Position numbers and translations under genes: made by a program
Notes under the pieces: generated by a model
Seen by the model: the letters and a program-made list of their open reading frames with translations, nothing else
Databases searched by the model: none
What the model was told of the DNA's origin: nothing
Shown: positions 41,143 to 49,343 of the stretch, piece by piece
How the letters are laid out: each line of letters opens with the position of its first letter
Numbering within the stretch: position 1 is the stretch's first letter
DNA from: Blautia sp. OF03-15BH
GTDB lineage: Bacteria; Bacillota; Clostridia; Lachnospirales; Lachnospiraceae
Direction of reading: 5' to 3'
Length of the DNA: 64,000 bases
NCBI RefSeq assembly: GCF_003463065.1
Contig: NZ_QSCM01000011.1
Coordinates: forward strand, 1 to 64,000

Positions 41143-42854
41143 AAAAAGATGATTTGATCGAAGTTACAATAGAAGATCTGAGTGAAGACGGGACCGGGAT
41201 CGGAAAATACGACGGAATGACATTTTTTATCAAAGATGCAGTCATCGGTGACCGGATCCGTGCCAAGATCATGAAACTGAAAAAAACTTACGGTTTTGCC
41301 CGTCTGATGGAGGTTTTGACTCCTTCCGCAGACCGTGTGACTCCGCTTTGTCCGGTAGCCCGCCAGTGTGGCGGCTGTCAGATCCAGGCTATGAGTTATG
41401 AAGCCCAGCTGGCTTTTAAAACCAGAAAAGTAGAGAACAATCTCAGACGGATCGGTAAATTTGAAAAGATTCCAATGGAAACCATCATCGGCATGGAGGA
41501 GCCTTTCCATTATCGGAACAAGGCCCAGTTTCCTTTTGGAAAGAACCGGGACGGAAAGACAGTCACAGGTTTTTATGCCGGCCGTACCCACAGCATCATT
41601 GAGAACACCAGCTGCTATCTGGGAAAAGAAGTCAATGAAACGATCCTTCGGAAGATCCTGATCTGGATGAATGCTTATTTTGTGGATCCTTATGATGAAG
41701 CCACGGGAACAGGCCTTGTACGTCATTGTCTGATCCGCAGCGGATTCCGCACGGGGGAGATCATGGTCTGTCTTGTCATCAATGGCAGTAAGATCGTAGG
41801 GGGGGATGCACTGGTGGATTCCCTCAAGACCATTCCGGGAATGACCAGTATCTCTCTCAATGTAAATCGGGAAAAAACCAATGTGATCCTAGGAAGCGAA
41901 ATCATCAATCTCTGGGGCCGTCCTTACATTGAGGACTATATCGGAGAGGTAAAATACCAGATCTCACCGCTTTCCTTTTTCCAGGTAAATCCCGTTCAGA
42001 CGGAGCGGCTTTATGGAAAAGCCCTGGAATATGCAGGACTGACCGGAGAAGAGACCGTATGGGATCTTTATTGTGGGATTGGCACCATTTCTCTCTTTCT
42101 GGCACAGAAGGCAAAGAAGGTCTATGGGGTGGAAATTATCCCGGATGCCATAGAAGACGCCCGCAGAAACGCAGCATTAAACGGCTTTGCCAATGCGGAA
42201 TTTTATGTGGGAAAAGCAGAGGAAGTGCTTCCTGAAAAATATGAAAAAGAGGGCATTCAGGCAGATGTCATCGTAGTGGATCCGCCCCGGAAAGGCTGCG
42301 ACGAAGCCCTCCTTTCCACCATGGTAAAAATGCAGCCGGAACGGATCGTTTACGTCAGCTGTGACAGCGCCACCCTGGCACGCGATCTTCGCTATCTCTG
42401 CGACCACGGCTATGCCCTCCGGCGCGTCTGCCCGGCAGATATGTTTCCACAGACTGTGCATGTGGAGACGGTGGTACTTTTGTCCCAACATCGAGACAAG
42501 AGTACTTGTCTCGATGAACGCGGCAGTCGGCAAATCGAGATGCAAGCATCTCGGCTTGCCTCGTTGCTCGCGCAAAAACCAGATGACACGATAGAGATCG
42601 ACTTAGACTTAGATGAGCTGGATGCAACCAGTGCAGAGACGAAAGCGACCTATCAGGAAATCAAAGATTATGTGCTGAAAGAATTTGGCTTGAAGGTTTC
42701 AAGTTTATATATTTCTCAGGTAAAACGCAAATGTGGAATTGAAGTGGGAGAAAACTATAATCTTCCAAAATCAGAAAATGCAAGAGTTCCACAATGCCCG
42801 AAAGAGAAGGAAGAAGCTATCAAGGCTGCCCTGAAATATTTTGCGATGATCTAA
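41139..42854 (+). CDS. rlmD: RlmD/RumA-type 23S rRNA (uracil-5-)-methyltransferase with an added C-terminal module
   Basis: About 571 residues; the family usually ends near 450-460. TTG at 41139 is chosen: GAGGAGG (41121-41127) is 11 nt upstream and the product begins MKKDDLIEVTIEDLSEDGTG, the TRAM domain. An ATG at 41085 lies inside yhaM. The iron-sulfur cysteines are in CPVARQCGGCQ; the SAM site in WDLYCGIGTISLFLA, DPPRKGCDEAL and the catalytic Cys in VYVSCDSATLARD. The normal enzyme ends at VETVVLLSQ (~450). Then come ~30 residues encoded by two palindromes and a ~90-residue module (DDTIEIDLDLDELD ... CGIEVGENYNLPKSENA ... ALKYFAMI), which I recall as a small separate protein or as a tail on other methyltransferases in this family of bacteria. 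Confidence 0.88.
   Translation: MKKDDLIEVTIEDLSEDGTGIGKYDGMTFFIKDAVIGDRIRAKIMKLKKTYGFARLMEVLTPSADRVTPLCPVARQCGGCQIQAMSYEAQLAFKTRKVENNLRRIGKFEKIPMETIIGMEEPFHYRNKAQFPFGKNRDGKTVTGFYAGRTHSIIENTSCYLGKEVNETILRKILIWMNAYFVDPYDEATGTGLVRHCLIRSGFRTGEIMVCLVINGSKIVGGDALVDSLKTIPGMTSISLNVNREKTNVILGSEIINLWGRPYIEDYIGEVKYQISPLSFFQVNPVQTERLYGKALEYAGLTGEETVWDLYCGIGTISLFLAQKAKKVYGVEIIPDAIEDARRNAALNGFANAEFYVGKAEEVLPEKYEKEGIQADVIVVDPPRKGCDEALLSTMVKMQPERIVYVSCDSATLARDLRYLCDHGYALRRVCPADMFPQTVHVETVVLLSQHRDKSTCLDERGSRQIEMQASRLASLLAQKPDDTIEIDLDLDELDATSAETKATYQEIKDYVLKEFGLKVSSLYISQVKRKCGIEVGENYNLPKSENARVPQCPKEKEEAIKAALKYFAMI
42489..42560. repeat. Two palindromes inside the rlmD reading frame
   Basis: CATCGAGACAAG-AGTA-CTTGTCTCGATG (42489-42516) is a perfect 12-bp hairpin; GGCAAATCGAGATG-CAAG-CATCTCGGCTTGCC (42529-42560) is a 14-position hairpin with two mismatches. 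Both are read through in frame, giving QHRDKSTCLDERGSRQIEM and ASRLASLLAQ. They sit exactly where the normal methyltransferase ends. Confidence 0.85.
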
Positions 42855-42885
42855 GGAAATCGCTGATTTCAAGGAGGAATAACAC

Positions 42886-43257
42886 ATGAAAAGCACATTT
42901 GAAAAAATGGGTGGAACCTACACACTTGGCGCAGACGGAATTTACTATCCGAATCTTGTCAGTACAGATGAAGAACCGCATTATGGGAAATATGGAATGA
43001 TGCGGAAAACATATCTGAAAGAGCATCGTCCGGCAATGTATTCACTGTATATGTTGGAAGACAGATTGACAGAACATCTGAATGTTGTAGACGATGAAGC
43101 ACAGGAAAGGATGGATATTCTGGTGCGTCAGATGATGGAGAAGCAGGGGATTACGGAGGAATTGAAAGTTCGTGATCAGATGGAATGGGTCAGAGTGGTA
43201 AATGGTATTCGTAGTAGGGCAGAAGAGATTGTGTTAAAAGAATTAGTGTATATTTAA
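42886..43257 (+). CDS. TnpV, transposon-associated small protein
   Basis: 123 residues. AAGGAGG lies before the ATG. LGADGIYYPNL near the start and YGKYGMMRKTYLKEHRPAMY, then RDQMEWVRVVNGIRSRAEEIVLKELVYI are the family marks; the same protein, cut short, is at 18394-18678. TnpV accompanies Clostridial conjugative or mobilisable transposons and has no established function. It follows the rlmD extension by 31 bases, suggesting that the extension and tnpV arrived together, and marks the left edge of the A+T-rich island. Confidence 0.8.
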   Translation: MKSTFEKMGGTYTLGADGIYYPNLVSTDEEPHYGKYGMMRKTYLKEHRPAMYSLYMLEDRLTEHLNVVDDEAQERMDILVRQMMEKQGITEELKVRDQMEWVRVVNGIRSRAEEIVLKELVYI

Positions 43258-43265
43258 GGTAATGG

Positions 43266-43290
43266 AAAGCTCTTTCGGGAGCTTTTCGTT
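43266..43290 (+). terminator. Small terminator after tnpV
   Basis: AAAGCTC-TTTC-GGGAGCTTT (43266-43285) followed by TCGTT; weak T-run. Confidence 0.5.
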
Positions 43291-43340
43291 GATTATAGAA
43301 AATTTAAAGATGATAAAGTGTAAGGTGGAGGTAAAATTAT

Positions 43341-44153
43341 ATGAGAGATGATTTTTCACAAAGAACAAAGGATTTGTTAGCTAATAGAGTTGGATGGAAA
43401 TGCAGCAATCCTAATTGTAGAAAAGCAACTCGTGGAGCAGGAATAGGAAAAGAGAATATCATAAATATTGGAGTTGCATCTCATATTACAGCAGCTTCTA
43501 AAGGCGGACCAAGGTATGATGAGAACATAACGTCTCAAGAGAGAGCATCAGCAGAAAATGGAATATGGTTATGCCAGTCGTGTTCAAAATTAATAGATTC
43601 AGATGTGAATAGATATACGATTGCTAAATTGAAAAAATGGAAGGAAATTTCAGAGCAAATGGCAGTTCTTGATTTGGAAGAAGCAACAGCAGAGGAGCAA
43701 CATGAAGATAAAGAACTTATAAAGTTCTTTGTGCAATGTTTTGATCGTCCAGCATTTCAGGATAGAATATATCAAGAAGGAAGAATGGAAGATTTTGATA
43801 AGGCTATTGAGGATACTATTATCGCTTTAAATACGGGAGTTCTTAGAACCAGAGACGGAAGTATCTTAAAAAAAGCAGACGGAAAATCGTCTGTTGTAAA
43901 TATAGAGTGGCGGGAGAAGCTTAATACAATTTGTGATATGTTGGTTGCACTAAGAAAACGATTAAAAATTGCAAAAGACACTGGAGCATATTCATTATAT
44001 GGAGAAGATGATGTGATGTATTGTTTCTATGACAGAGATTTGGCAATATGGTTTGATTCAACAAGGGAAGAAATATTAAAGATATTATCTTCAATTTGTG
44101 AAGAAATAGGAATACATGGATTAGGTTTTCCTAGGAAACGGTACGAGTGGTAA
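43341..44153 (+). CDS. HNH nuclease-domain protein with unrecognised C-terminal domain
   Basis: 270 residues. The first ~105 residues are an HNH module of the type seen in bacterial defence proteins: FSQRTKDLLANRVGWKCSNPNCRKAT, GVASHITAASKGGPRYD (catalytic His region), NGIWLCQSCSKLIDSD; zinc pairs C-x4-C and C-x2-C. Residues ~125-270 have no family I recognise; they are not the SAVED domain that follows HNH in Cap5 of CBASS. GGTGGAGG lies before the ATG. A+T-rich codon use differs from rlmD upstream. A defence nuclease whose C-terminal part senses a signal is a plausible inference only. Confidence 0.72.
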   Translation: MRDDFSQRTKDLLANRVGWKCSNPNCRKATRGAGIGKENIINIGVASHITAASKGGPRYDENITSQERASAENGIWLCQSCSKLIDSDVNRYTIAKLKKWKEISEQMAVLDLEEATAEEQHEDKELIKFFVQCFDRPAFQDRIYQEGRMEDFDKAIEDTIIALNTGVLRTRDGSILKKADGKSSVVNIEWREKLNTICDMLVALRKRLKIAKDTGAYSLYGEDDVMYCFYDRDLAIWFDSTREEILKILSSICEEIGIHGLGFPRKRYEW

Positions 44154-44250
44154 CTGATAATAATGGATAACTGTCATAAAGGGCTATTGGAAGTAATAAA
44201 GAATGATGAGCAGTTTACATTCCTGCGTGAAAAATATTGAGATGAAATAA

Positions 44251-44526
44251 ACATGTTATATTACGGATTCTTCAAATGGAAAGAAATATGTTGGCTCTGC
44301 AACAGGTGAAAATATGATTTGGGGAAGATGGAAGGATTACATAGCCAATGGAAATGGTGGAAATATTGAGTTGAAGAGTTTGGATTTTGAATATATCCAG
44401 AAGAATTTCAGATATAGCATCTTGGAAATATATAAAAGTACAACAGATGATGATGCGATATTAGAGAGGGAATCCTGGTGGAAAGAGCTCTTAATGACTC
44501 GACAATTTGGATATAACAAGAATTAG
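44251..44526 (+). pseudogene. C-terminal GIY-YIG nuclease domain remnant
   Basis: The frame opens after a TAA at 44248 and reads TCYITDSSNGKKYVGSATGEN, a GIY-YIG core (YIT ... KYVGSA), then WGRWKDYI, ERESWWKELL and ends FGYNKN, as in the C-terminus of a larger family of GIY-YIG nucleases of ~300 residues. The upstream two-thirds are missing and no start codon with a ribosome-binding site precedes it (ATG at 44314 would lose the core). A 25-codon open frame at 44163-44240 may be another scrap. Confidence 0.65.
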
Positions 44527-44546
44527 AAATCATAGAGAATGGGGGA

Positions 44547-45269
44547 ATGCTTTCAAAACTAGAAAGCAGAAAAGAATGTATGGAGCAAATTGAACTTATA
44601 CAGCATTGGAATTATTTTTGTTCCCTTGCTGAACGATTGGATGATACAAAGCATTATATAGACCATGGTTTGCAAGAACATGATGGAATAAGAGAACTTG
44701 TACATGGAAAAGTATACTCTGATATTTTTAAACAAATAATTGTTTTAGCAGCCTCTGAATTTGAAATAATGAGTAAGGCCTTATGTAGTGCTAAGGGAGT
44801 AAAAAACAAGAGGATAGGAGATATAAGCGAAACAATACTAGGAGTATTCCCTAAAATTATTGATTTTGAAGTAAGTACACCTTTTTGGATTAATACACCT
44901 TTACATGATTGGAAGACGACACGTATTGATAATGGAAAGAATGTAAAAGTAGAAGGCTTGGACTGGTGGTTTGCATATAATTCGATAAAGCATGACGAAA
45001 AGGAATCTATAAAAAATGCAACATTTGAAAATGCAGTATTAGCATTGGCTTCACTTTATATTATTGAAATTTACCTAATGAAAGAACTGTTTGGAAATAT
45101 GAGTATTATTTACACATATCCGACAGTATATTTTAAATGCAAGTATTTGCCCCATTCTGTTAGCAGTGGAGAAGGATTGTTGCCGGATGAAGGTGGTTTA
45201 TCACCAACTGAGAGATATAAAAAGGAATGTCCCGAACTTTTTAAGAAGTATGAAATAGAATCAAAGTGA
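44547..45269 (+). CDS. HEPN-like protein of unknown function
   Basis: 240 residues, mostly helical. DWWFAYNSIKHDEKESIKNATFENAVLALASLYIIEIY resembles the core of HEPN-type proteins, split here as WWFAYNSIKHD and ATFENAVLALASLYI; HEPN domains are often RNases in toxin-antitoxin and anti-phage systems, although the strict R-x4-6-H catalytic motif is not evident (NSIKHD has Lys-His). The ATG at 44547 has GGGGG almost touching it; the in-frame ATG at 44580 (MEQIELIQHWNYF) is an alternative. It lies 20 bases after the GIY-YIG remnant in an A+T-rich island. Confidence 0.5.
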   Translation: MLSKLESRKECMEQIELIQHWNYFCSLAERLDDTKHYIDHGLQEHDGIRELVHGKVYSDIFKQIIVLAASEFEIMSKALCSAKGVKNKRIGDISETILGVFPKIIDFEVSTPFWINTPLHDWKTTRIDNGKNVKVEGLDWWFAYNSIKHDEKESIKNATFENAVLALASLYIIEIYLMKELFGNMSIIYTYPTVYFKCKYLPHSVSSGEGLLPDEGGLSPTERYKKECPELFKKYEIESK

Positions 45270-45377
45270 TTGTGAAAAATGGTTGTGACAAGTTGATATA
45301 ACACAATTTCTTTTAATTAGATATCAAAGAAGTATCGGTTGAAAGCTGTTTTTTAGTTATCATAAAAACTTACTTAT

Positions 45378-45400
45378 GTCCAGCCTATAACAGGCTGGGC
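45378..45400 (+). other. Hairpin between the HEPN-like gene and the next gene pair
   Basis: GTCCAGCCT-ATAAC-AGGCTGGGC, nine paired positions, followed by AATTTATTAT. It may be a weak terminator or part of the leader of the gene at 45440; the rest of the 170-base gap is A/T-rich with nothing else recognised. Confidence 0.45.
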
Positions 45401-45439
45401 AATTTATTATAAATAAGTACAACAAAGAAGGTAATTTAT

Positions 45440-46099
45440 ATGGATTCAATATTAGTTTTTGATGATTTTAAGCATTGTTTTAGGGAATTAGACACCTCAA
45501 ATTATAATGATGATTTAGTTGTAGGATCTGTTTTTTTTACAAGAGATGCTATAAATGTCATTGAAAAATATTACAGAATAATTGGTTACATAATATGCGA
45601 TGATAAGGGCGTTTATTATCCGATTGATGTGAGAAAAAATGATATAGCCATATTGGAAGGAACTTATAATTGCATAGAGGATGAATTAAAGAAGGAATTG
45701 GTGCCATATAATATAAAGATCGAACCAGCAGAGGTATGGAGTCCTTTCTTTTTTCGTTGGCAGTTCATGTGTGATTGGAATGTTTTTGAAACTTGTGGAG
45801 ATTTTATAAATATAGCCTCAAAAATAATAGGAAATGAGAGGCTGATGAAGAAGATTATTGATGACAAAATCGATTATGTCCTTCCAGTAAATTATAAAGA
45901 ATTATCTCAAATGGTACGAGGCTTGAATAAATTATTTGGAGTTGAATTTTATAATAAGGATTATTACGAAGAGATAAACTATTTATTTGATTCGCTTGTG
46001 AATGGATACCATATAAATATGTCTACAGAAGAAGTTGAGACGTATTGTTATCAATTATGTAATTACGTTTTGAAAAGAATAGAGGGAGAACATGTATAA
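45440..46099 (+). CDS. Unrecognised 219-residue protein paired with the nuclease-NTPase
   Basis: No known domain recognised. The protein is acidic, rich in aromatic residues (SPFFFRWQFMCDWNVFETCGDF), with mixed strand and helix character and no membrane segment. AGAAGGTAA precedes the ATG. Its last codons overlap the start of the nuclease-NTPase gene by 8 bases, so the two proteins are co-translated and probably work together. Small partner proteins of this sort occur next to STAND-like or ABC-type defence ATPases, where they act as adaptors or inhibitors; that is inference from layout. Confidence 0.6.
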   Translation: MDSILVFDDFKHCFRELDTSNYNDDLVVGSVFFTRDAINVIEKYYRIIGYIICDDKGVYYPIDVRKNDIAILEGTYNCIEDELKKELVPYNIKIEPAEVWSPFFFRWQFMCDWNVFETCGDFINIASKIIGNERLMKKIIDDKIDYVLPVNYKELSQMVRGLNKLFGVEFYNKDYYEEINYLFDSLVNGYHINMSTEEVETYCYQLCNYVLKRIEGEHV

Positions 46100-47705
46100 T
46101 TCGGGAATAGGTACACCTTATTGGTTTGAATGGGAAATTGGAATACTAGAATGCTTGAATATGCTACAAGATACATCAATTGAATCAGTAATACTTCAAT
46201 CAACTGATTTTCAGGCATTAGATGATGTCGTAGTAAATTATAGTGATAAAAGCATTTTAAATATTCAAGTAAAACATACAGATGAAGATGCTAATTTCAC
46301 ATATTCTTTTTTAGCTTCTGGGAAAAAGCCTTTACTGAATGAGTTGGCTTTAGAATGGAAGAATAATAAAGATAATTATAATTTTAAAGGTATTCAAATT
46401 GTAACAAATAAAAAATGGGGTCCGCAGGAAACAGATGGAAAGTGTTCAATGGATGACTTTATTTCCAAGGTGTTTCCATGCTTACAAGATAATTATAATT
46501 ATACTTCGGCAAAGCCTAATGAGCAGAAGGCTATCGAATGGTACAGAGAAAATTTGGAGATAAATTTAGATTCAAATGAGGCGGCGTGTTTCACTAAAAT
46601 TTTCTCTTTTAGAAAAGAGTCGTGTCTTGCTGATGTGGAAGAAAAAATACGTGTGAAGATTGGCGAAATACTAGGAACAGATAATAGTGATGCGATAGAT
46701 TTTTGCTTAAATAGTCTTCTTTCTAAATTGAATATATGGGCAACATCAAGAAGAGAGAAGCAGGAAATAACAAGAGAAAATGTATATGGAGCATTATGCT
46801 ATACCGAGCCGGATGTTCCTTCATATGAACTATGTCCAGAAAAACCGATACTTCCTTCTCGACAACGGTTTGGGGAGACCTTTATAGATGACATTAAAAA
46901 GAATAGTAATCATATCATATTCTTAGAAGGATTACCGGGCTGTGGAAAAACAAATTTTATAAGTTATTTATCACAGATGAATGAGTCTATAGTTGATTTT
47001 AGATTTTACACATATCTCCCAGTAAATAAAGTAGATGGTTCATATAGTGATGATGAAGGCTTTTATTTGGGTAATATTTTGTGGAGAAGTATTCTCGTAC
47101 AGCTTAAGAAAAAATTTGAAGAGAATAATTTATTATCTGTTGTAAAGTTTCCACTTATATACCAATTTATGTCTGTTTCTGAAATGCGGGAAACGGTAAT
47201 ACATTTCCTACCGGAATATGCAAAATGTATAGGAAGGCCTTGCTACTTTTTTATAGATGGATTAGATCATGCTGCAAGATCAAAAGATGCACGAAATTCA
47301 TTTTTATCTCAATTGCCAAGACCAGAGGAAATCGGGGATGATTTTTATTTTGTCTTGGTCGGACAGCCTATAAATGATGGTTATCCGTCTTGGATGAAAG
47401 ATAATAAAGGTATTACATATTACAGCATGCCGGCTTTGGATACAGATGATGTTGTTATATTATTAGAGCAAAGCGGTGTAGCAGAGAATACAGTCGATAT
47501 GGAAAACTTGGCGAAAACCGTTATTTCAGTTATTGGGAACAATGTTCTTAATATAATATTTGCAATTCTGGAATTGAAGAAAATGGTATTGCCACTTTCC
47601 TTCGAGGCAATAGAGAAGGAACTAAATAGTAGGTTTTTAGACAAATTAGTTGATTGTCTTGAAAAATGCTTGATTTGCAGGCATATTCGCAGGTTTGCAG
47701 ATTGA
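46092..47705 (+). CDS. Nuclease-NTPase (Cap4-like nuclease plus STAND/NACHT-like ATPase), 3' end cut by the ICE
   Basis: 537 residues in the remaining frame. N-terminus (~1-110): LDDVVVNYSDKSILNIQVKHTDED, with the Asp...Gln-Val-Lys-His pattern of PD-(D/E)XK nucleases such as the dsDNA nuclease domain of Cap4. Middle (~260-450): P-loop LEGLPGCGKTNF and Walker B YFFIDGLDHAAR, then FVLVGQP (sensor). The C-terminal sensor repeats expected in STAND proteins are missing: homology-like sequence fades near residue 525 and the frame stops 9 codons into sequence that looks like the element's left end. I conclude that the gene was interrupted by insertion of the conjugative element; it might also be a naturally short form. 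Confidence 0.68.
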   Translation: MYNSGIGTPYWFEWEIGILECLNMLQDTSIESVILQSTDFQALDDVVVNYSDKSILNIQVKHTDEDANFTYSFLASGKKPLLNELALEWKNNKDNYNFKGIQIVTNKKWGPQETDGKCSMDDFISKVFPCLQDNYNYTSAKPNEQKAIEWYRENLEINLDSNEAACFTKIFSFRKESCLADVEEKIRVKIGEILGTDNSDAIDFCLNSLLSKLNIWATSRREKQEITRENVYGALCYTEPDVPSYELCPEKPILPSRQRFGETFIDDIKKNSNHIIFLEGLPGCGKTNFISYLSQMNESIVDFRFYTYLPVNKVDGSYSDDEGFYLGNILWRSILVQLKKKFEENNLLSVVKFPLIYQFMSVSEMRETVIHFLPEYAKCIGRPCYFFIDGLDHAARSKDARNSFLSQLPRPEEIGDDFYFVLVGQPINDGYPSWMKDNKGITYYSMPALDTDDVVILLEQSGVAENTVDMENLAKTVISVIGNNVLNIIFAILELKKMVLPLSFEAIEKELNSRFLDKLVDCLEKCLICRHIRRFAD

Positions 47706-48038
47706 TTTTACTACTCATTTACTACTTTTAATGAATTGAGCCTTGATATGCAAAAAGCACCTGCGGACTGCCGGATAGACCGCTGCACCACCTTACGCGG
47801 CACGTCGAAAAGAAAAAATAAAATAAGCACCACCTATAAGGCGGCGTTTCTCACTCCTACACAGGAGAACAGGAACGCTGCTTTTTTTATGCCCTCGTGT
47901 TACGCAGTAAGGGCAAACAAAGCCTTGATTTATGCGGCTCTTAGAGCGTGGAAATGAGAAAGACAAGGGTTGATACCTTTTCCCTCAAAACCGCGTTTCT
48001 ACTGCGTAACAAATCCAACGAAAAGGAGTGACGAAGCT
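47706..48038 (+). other. Left-end non-coding region of the ICE with terminator-like hairpin
   Basis: About 330 bases without a convincing gene. It holds the repeated TTTACTACT motif near the end, then GCGGCGTTTC ... GAACGCTGC plus T7 (47841-47888), an intrinsic terminator enclosing a small CTCCT/AGGAG hairpin. It precedes the RepA-like gene, so it may shield element genes from host transcription or attenuate them. An open frame at 47736-47957 spans the hairpin and is judged non-coding. Confidence 0.55.
47841..47888 (+). terminator. Terminator/attenuator in the ICE left end
   Basis: GCGGCGTTTC / GAACGCTGC arms around an inner CTCCT-ACAC-AGGAG hairpin, then TTTTTTT. Confidence 0.65.
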
Positions 48039-49007
48039 ATGGCAGTTTTCCGCGTGGAAAAGAACAAAGGTTATACCGTTATGAGCAACCACCATTTACG
48101 CAACAAGGAGCTTTCCTTAAAGGCAAAGGGCTTGTTGTCGCAAATGCTCTCACTTCCCGAAGATTGGGACTACACCCTTGCAGGACTGTCCCTTATCAAC
48201 CGGGAAAAGATTGACGCTATCCGGGAAGCAGTACGGGAACTGGAAAATGCCGGATATATACAGCGTTCAAGGGAACGTGATGAGAAAGGATGCTTACGCG
48301 GTACAACGTATGTTATCTATGAGCAGCCGCCTAAGTTGGATTTACCTACATTGGAAAAACCAACATTGGATAATCCAACATTGGAAAAGCCTATGTTGGA
48401 AAAACCTACGTTGGAAAATCCAACGCAATTAAATAAAGAACTATTAAAGACTAACTTACCAACAAAAGAAAAATTAAATACAGATATATCAAGTACCCAT
48501 TCCATTCCTTTCCATTCCCTAAATCCCTCTCCCTTAGAGGACGCGGCACAGCCGCCGGAACGGAAGCGAAAGGAAACGACAGACGCATATAGCGTGTATG
48601 AGGAAATCATCAAGGACAATATCGAGTACGACTATCTGATACAGGATAGATACCTTGACCGGGACAGGATAGAGGAAATCCTTGCCCTTATTCTTGAAAC
48701 TGTCTGCACCAAACGAAGAACAATCCGTATCGCCGGGGACGACCACCCGGCAGAGCTTGTAAAAGCAAAATTTATGAAACTGAACAGCGAACATATCCGC
48801 TTTGTACTGGACTGTATGCAGGAAAACACCACCAAAATCCGCAACATCAAGCAGTACATGAAAGCTGCCCTTTTCAATGCCCCGTCTACGATTGGCAACT
48901 ATTACACGTCCCTTGTATCTCACGATATGTACGGCGGGAGTACTATCCAGTCGGCAAGAAGCAAGGGCATACCCGATTACACCTGCAACGAGGGCGAAAG
49001 CCTGTAA
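48039..49007 (+). CDS. RepA-like replication initiator/DUF6017 protein of the ICE
   Basis: About 322 residues. ATG at 48039 follows AAAAGGAG. N-terminal winged helix (FRVEKNKGYTVMSNHHLRNKELSLKAKGLLSQML ... split; NREKIDAIREAVRELENAGYI) as in replication initiators of the RepA_N type; C-terminal DUF6017-like domain (~200-322: VYEEIIKDNIEYDYL, AELVKAKFMKLNSEHI). Between them is a run of direct 15-base repeats encoding TLEKP/TLDNP/TLENP (about 48343-48426). Such genes stand at the left end of Tn1549-like elements and may support autonomous replication after excision. Role inferred from family. Confidence 0.75.
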   Translation: MAVFRVEKNKGYTVMSNHHLRNKELSLKAKGLLSQMLSLPEDWDYTLAGLSLINREKIDAIREAVRELENAGYIQRSRERDEKGCLRGTTYVIYEQPPKLDLPTLEKPTLDNPTLEKPMLEKPTLENPTQLNKELLKTNLPTKEKLNTDISSTHSIPFHSLNPSPLEDAAQPPERKRKETTDAYSVYEEIIKDNIEYDYLIQDRYLDRDRIEEILALILETVCTKRRTIRIAGDDHPAELVKAKFMKLNSEHIRFVLDCMQENTTKIRNIKQYMKAALFNAPSTIGNYYTSLVSHDMYGGSTIQSARSKGIPDYTCNEGESL

Positions 49008-49028
49008 ACCAACCCAAAGGAGGATTTT

Positions 49029-49250
49029 ATGATGACACAGAAAACAGGAGCTTTGATTTTTGATGAAACCGCTGACCGCTACGACATTCGCTTTGACGTA
49101 AACGACTATTACGGGGGCTTGCATTGCGGCGACTGCATGGAGGTCTTTGTGCGGGGCAAATGGAAGCCGACCCGTATGGAGTACGGGGACAACTGGTATC
49201 TTGTGGGTATTCGGGCGGCAGACCTTTCCGGGCTGCGGGTACGGATTTAA
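49029..49250 (+). CDS. DUF5348-family small ICE protein
   Basis: 73 residues. AAAGGAGG lies before the ATGATG start. The sequence FDVNDYYGGLHCGDCMEVF and YGDNWYLVGI matches the DUF5348 pattern found at this place in related elements. Function unknown. It lies 21 bases after the RepA-like gene. Confidence 0.7.
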   Translation: MMTQKTGALIFDETADRYDIRFDVNDYYGGLHCGDCMEVFVRGKWKPTRMEYGDNWYLVGIRAADLSGLRVRI

Positions 49251-49343
49251 CAGGGCGGCGTGAAAGCGGACGCTCTTTTTTCATGCCCGCCCCGCTTCCC
49301 GGCGGCGGGCATACCACCATAGAACACGAAAGGAGGACACCCA

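Noticed and set aside
43341..44153. HNH protein as a Cap5 effector of a CBASS system
   Set aside because: No SAVED domain is recognisable in the C-terminal half and no CD-NTase gene is nearby.
47736..47957. 73-codon open frame at the ICE left end
   Set aside because: It runs through a terminator hairpin and has no start signals or family resemblance.
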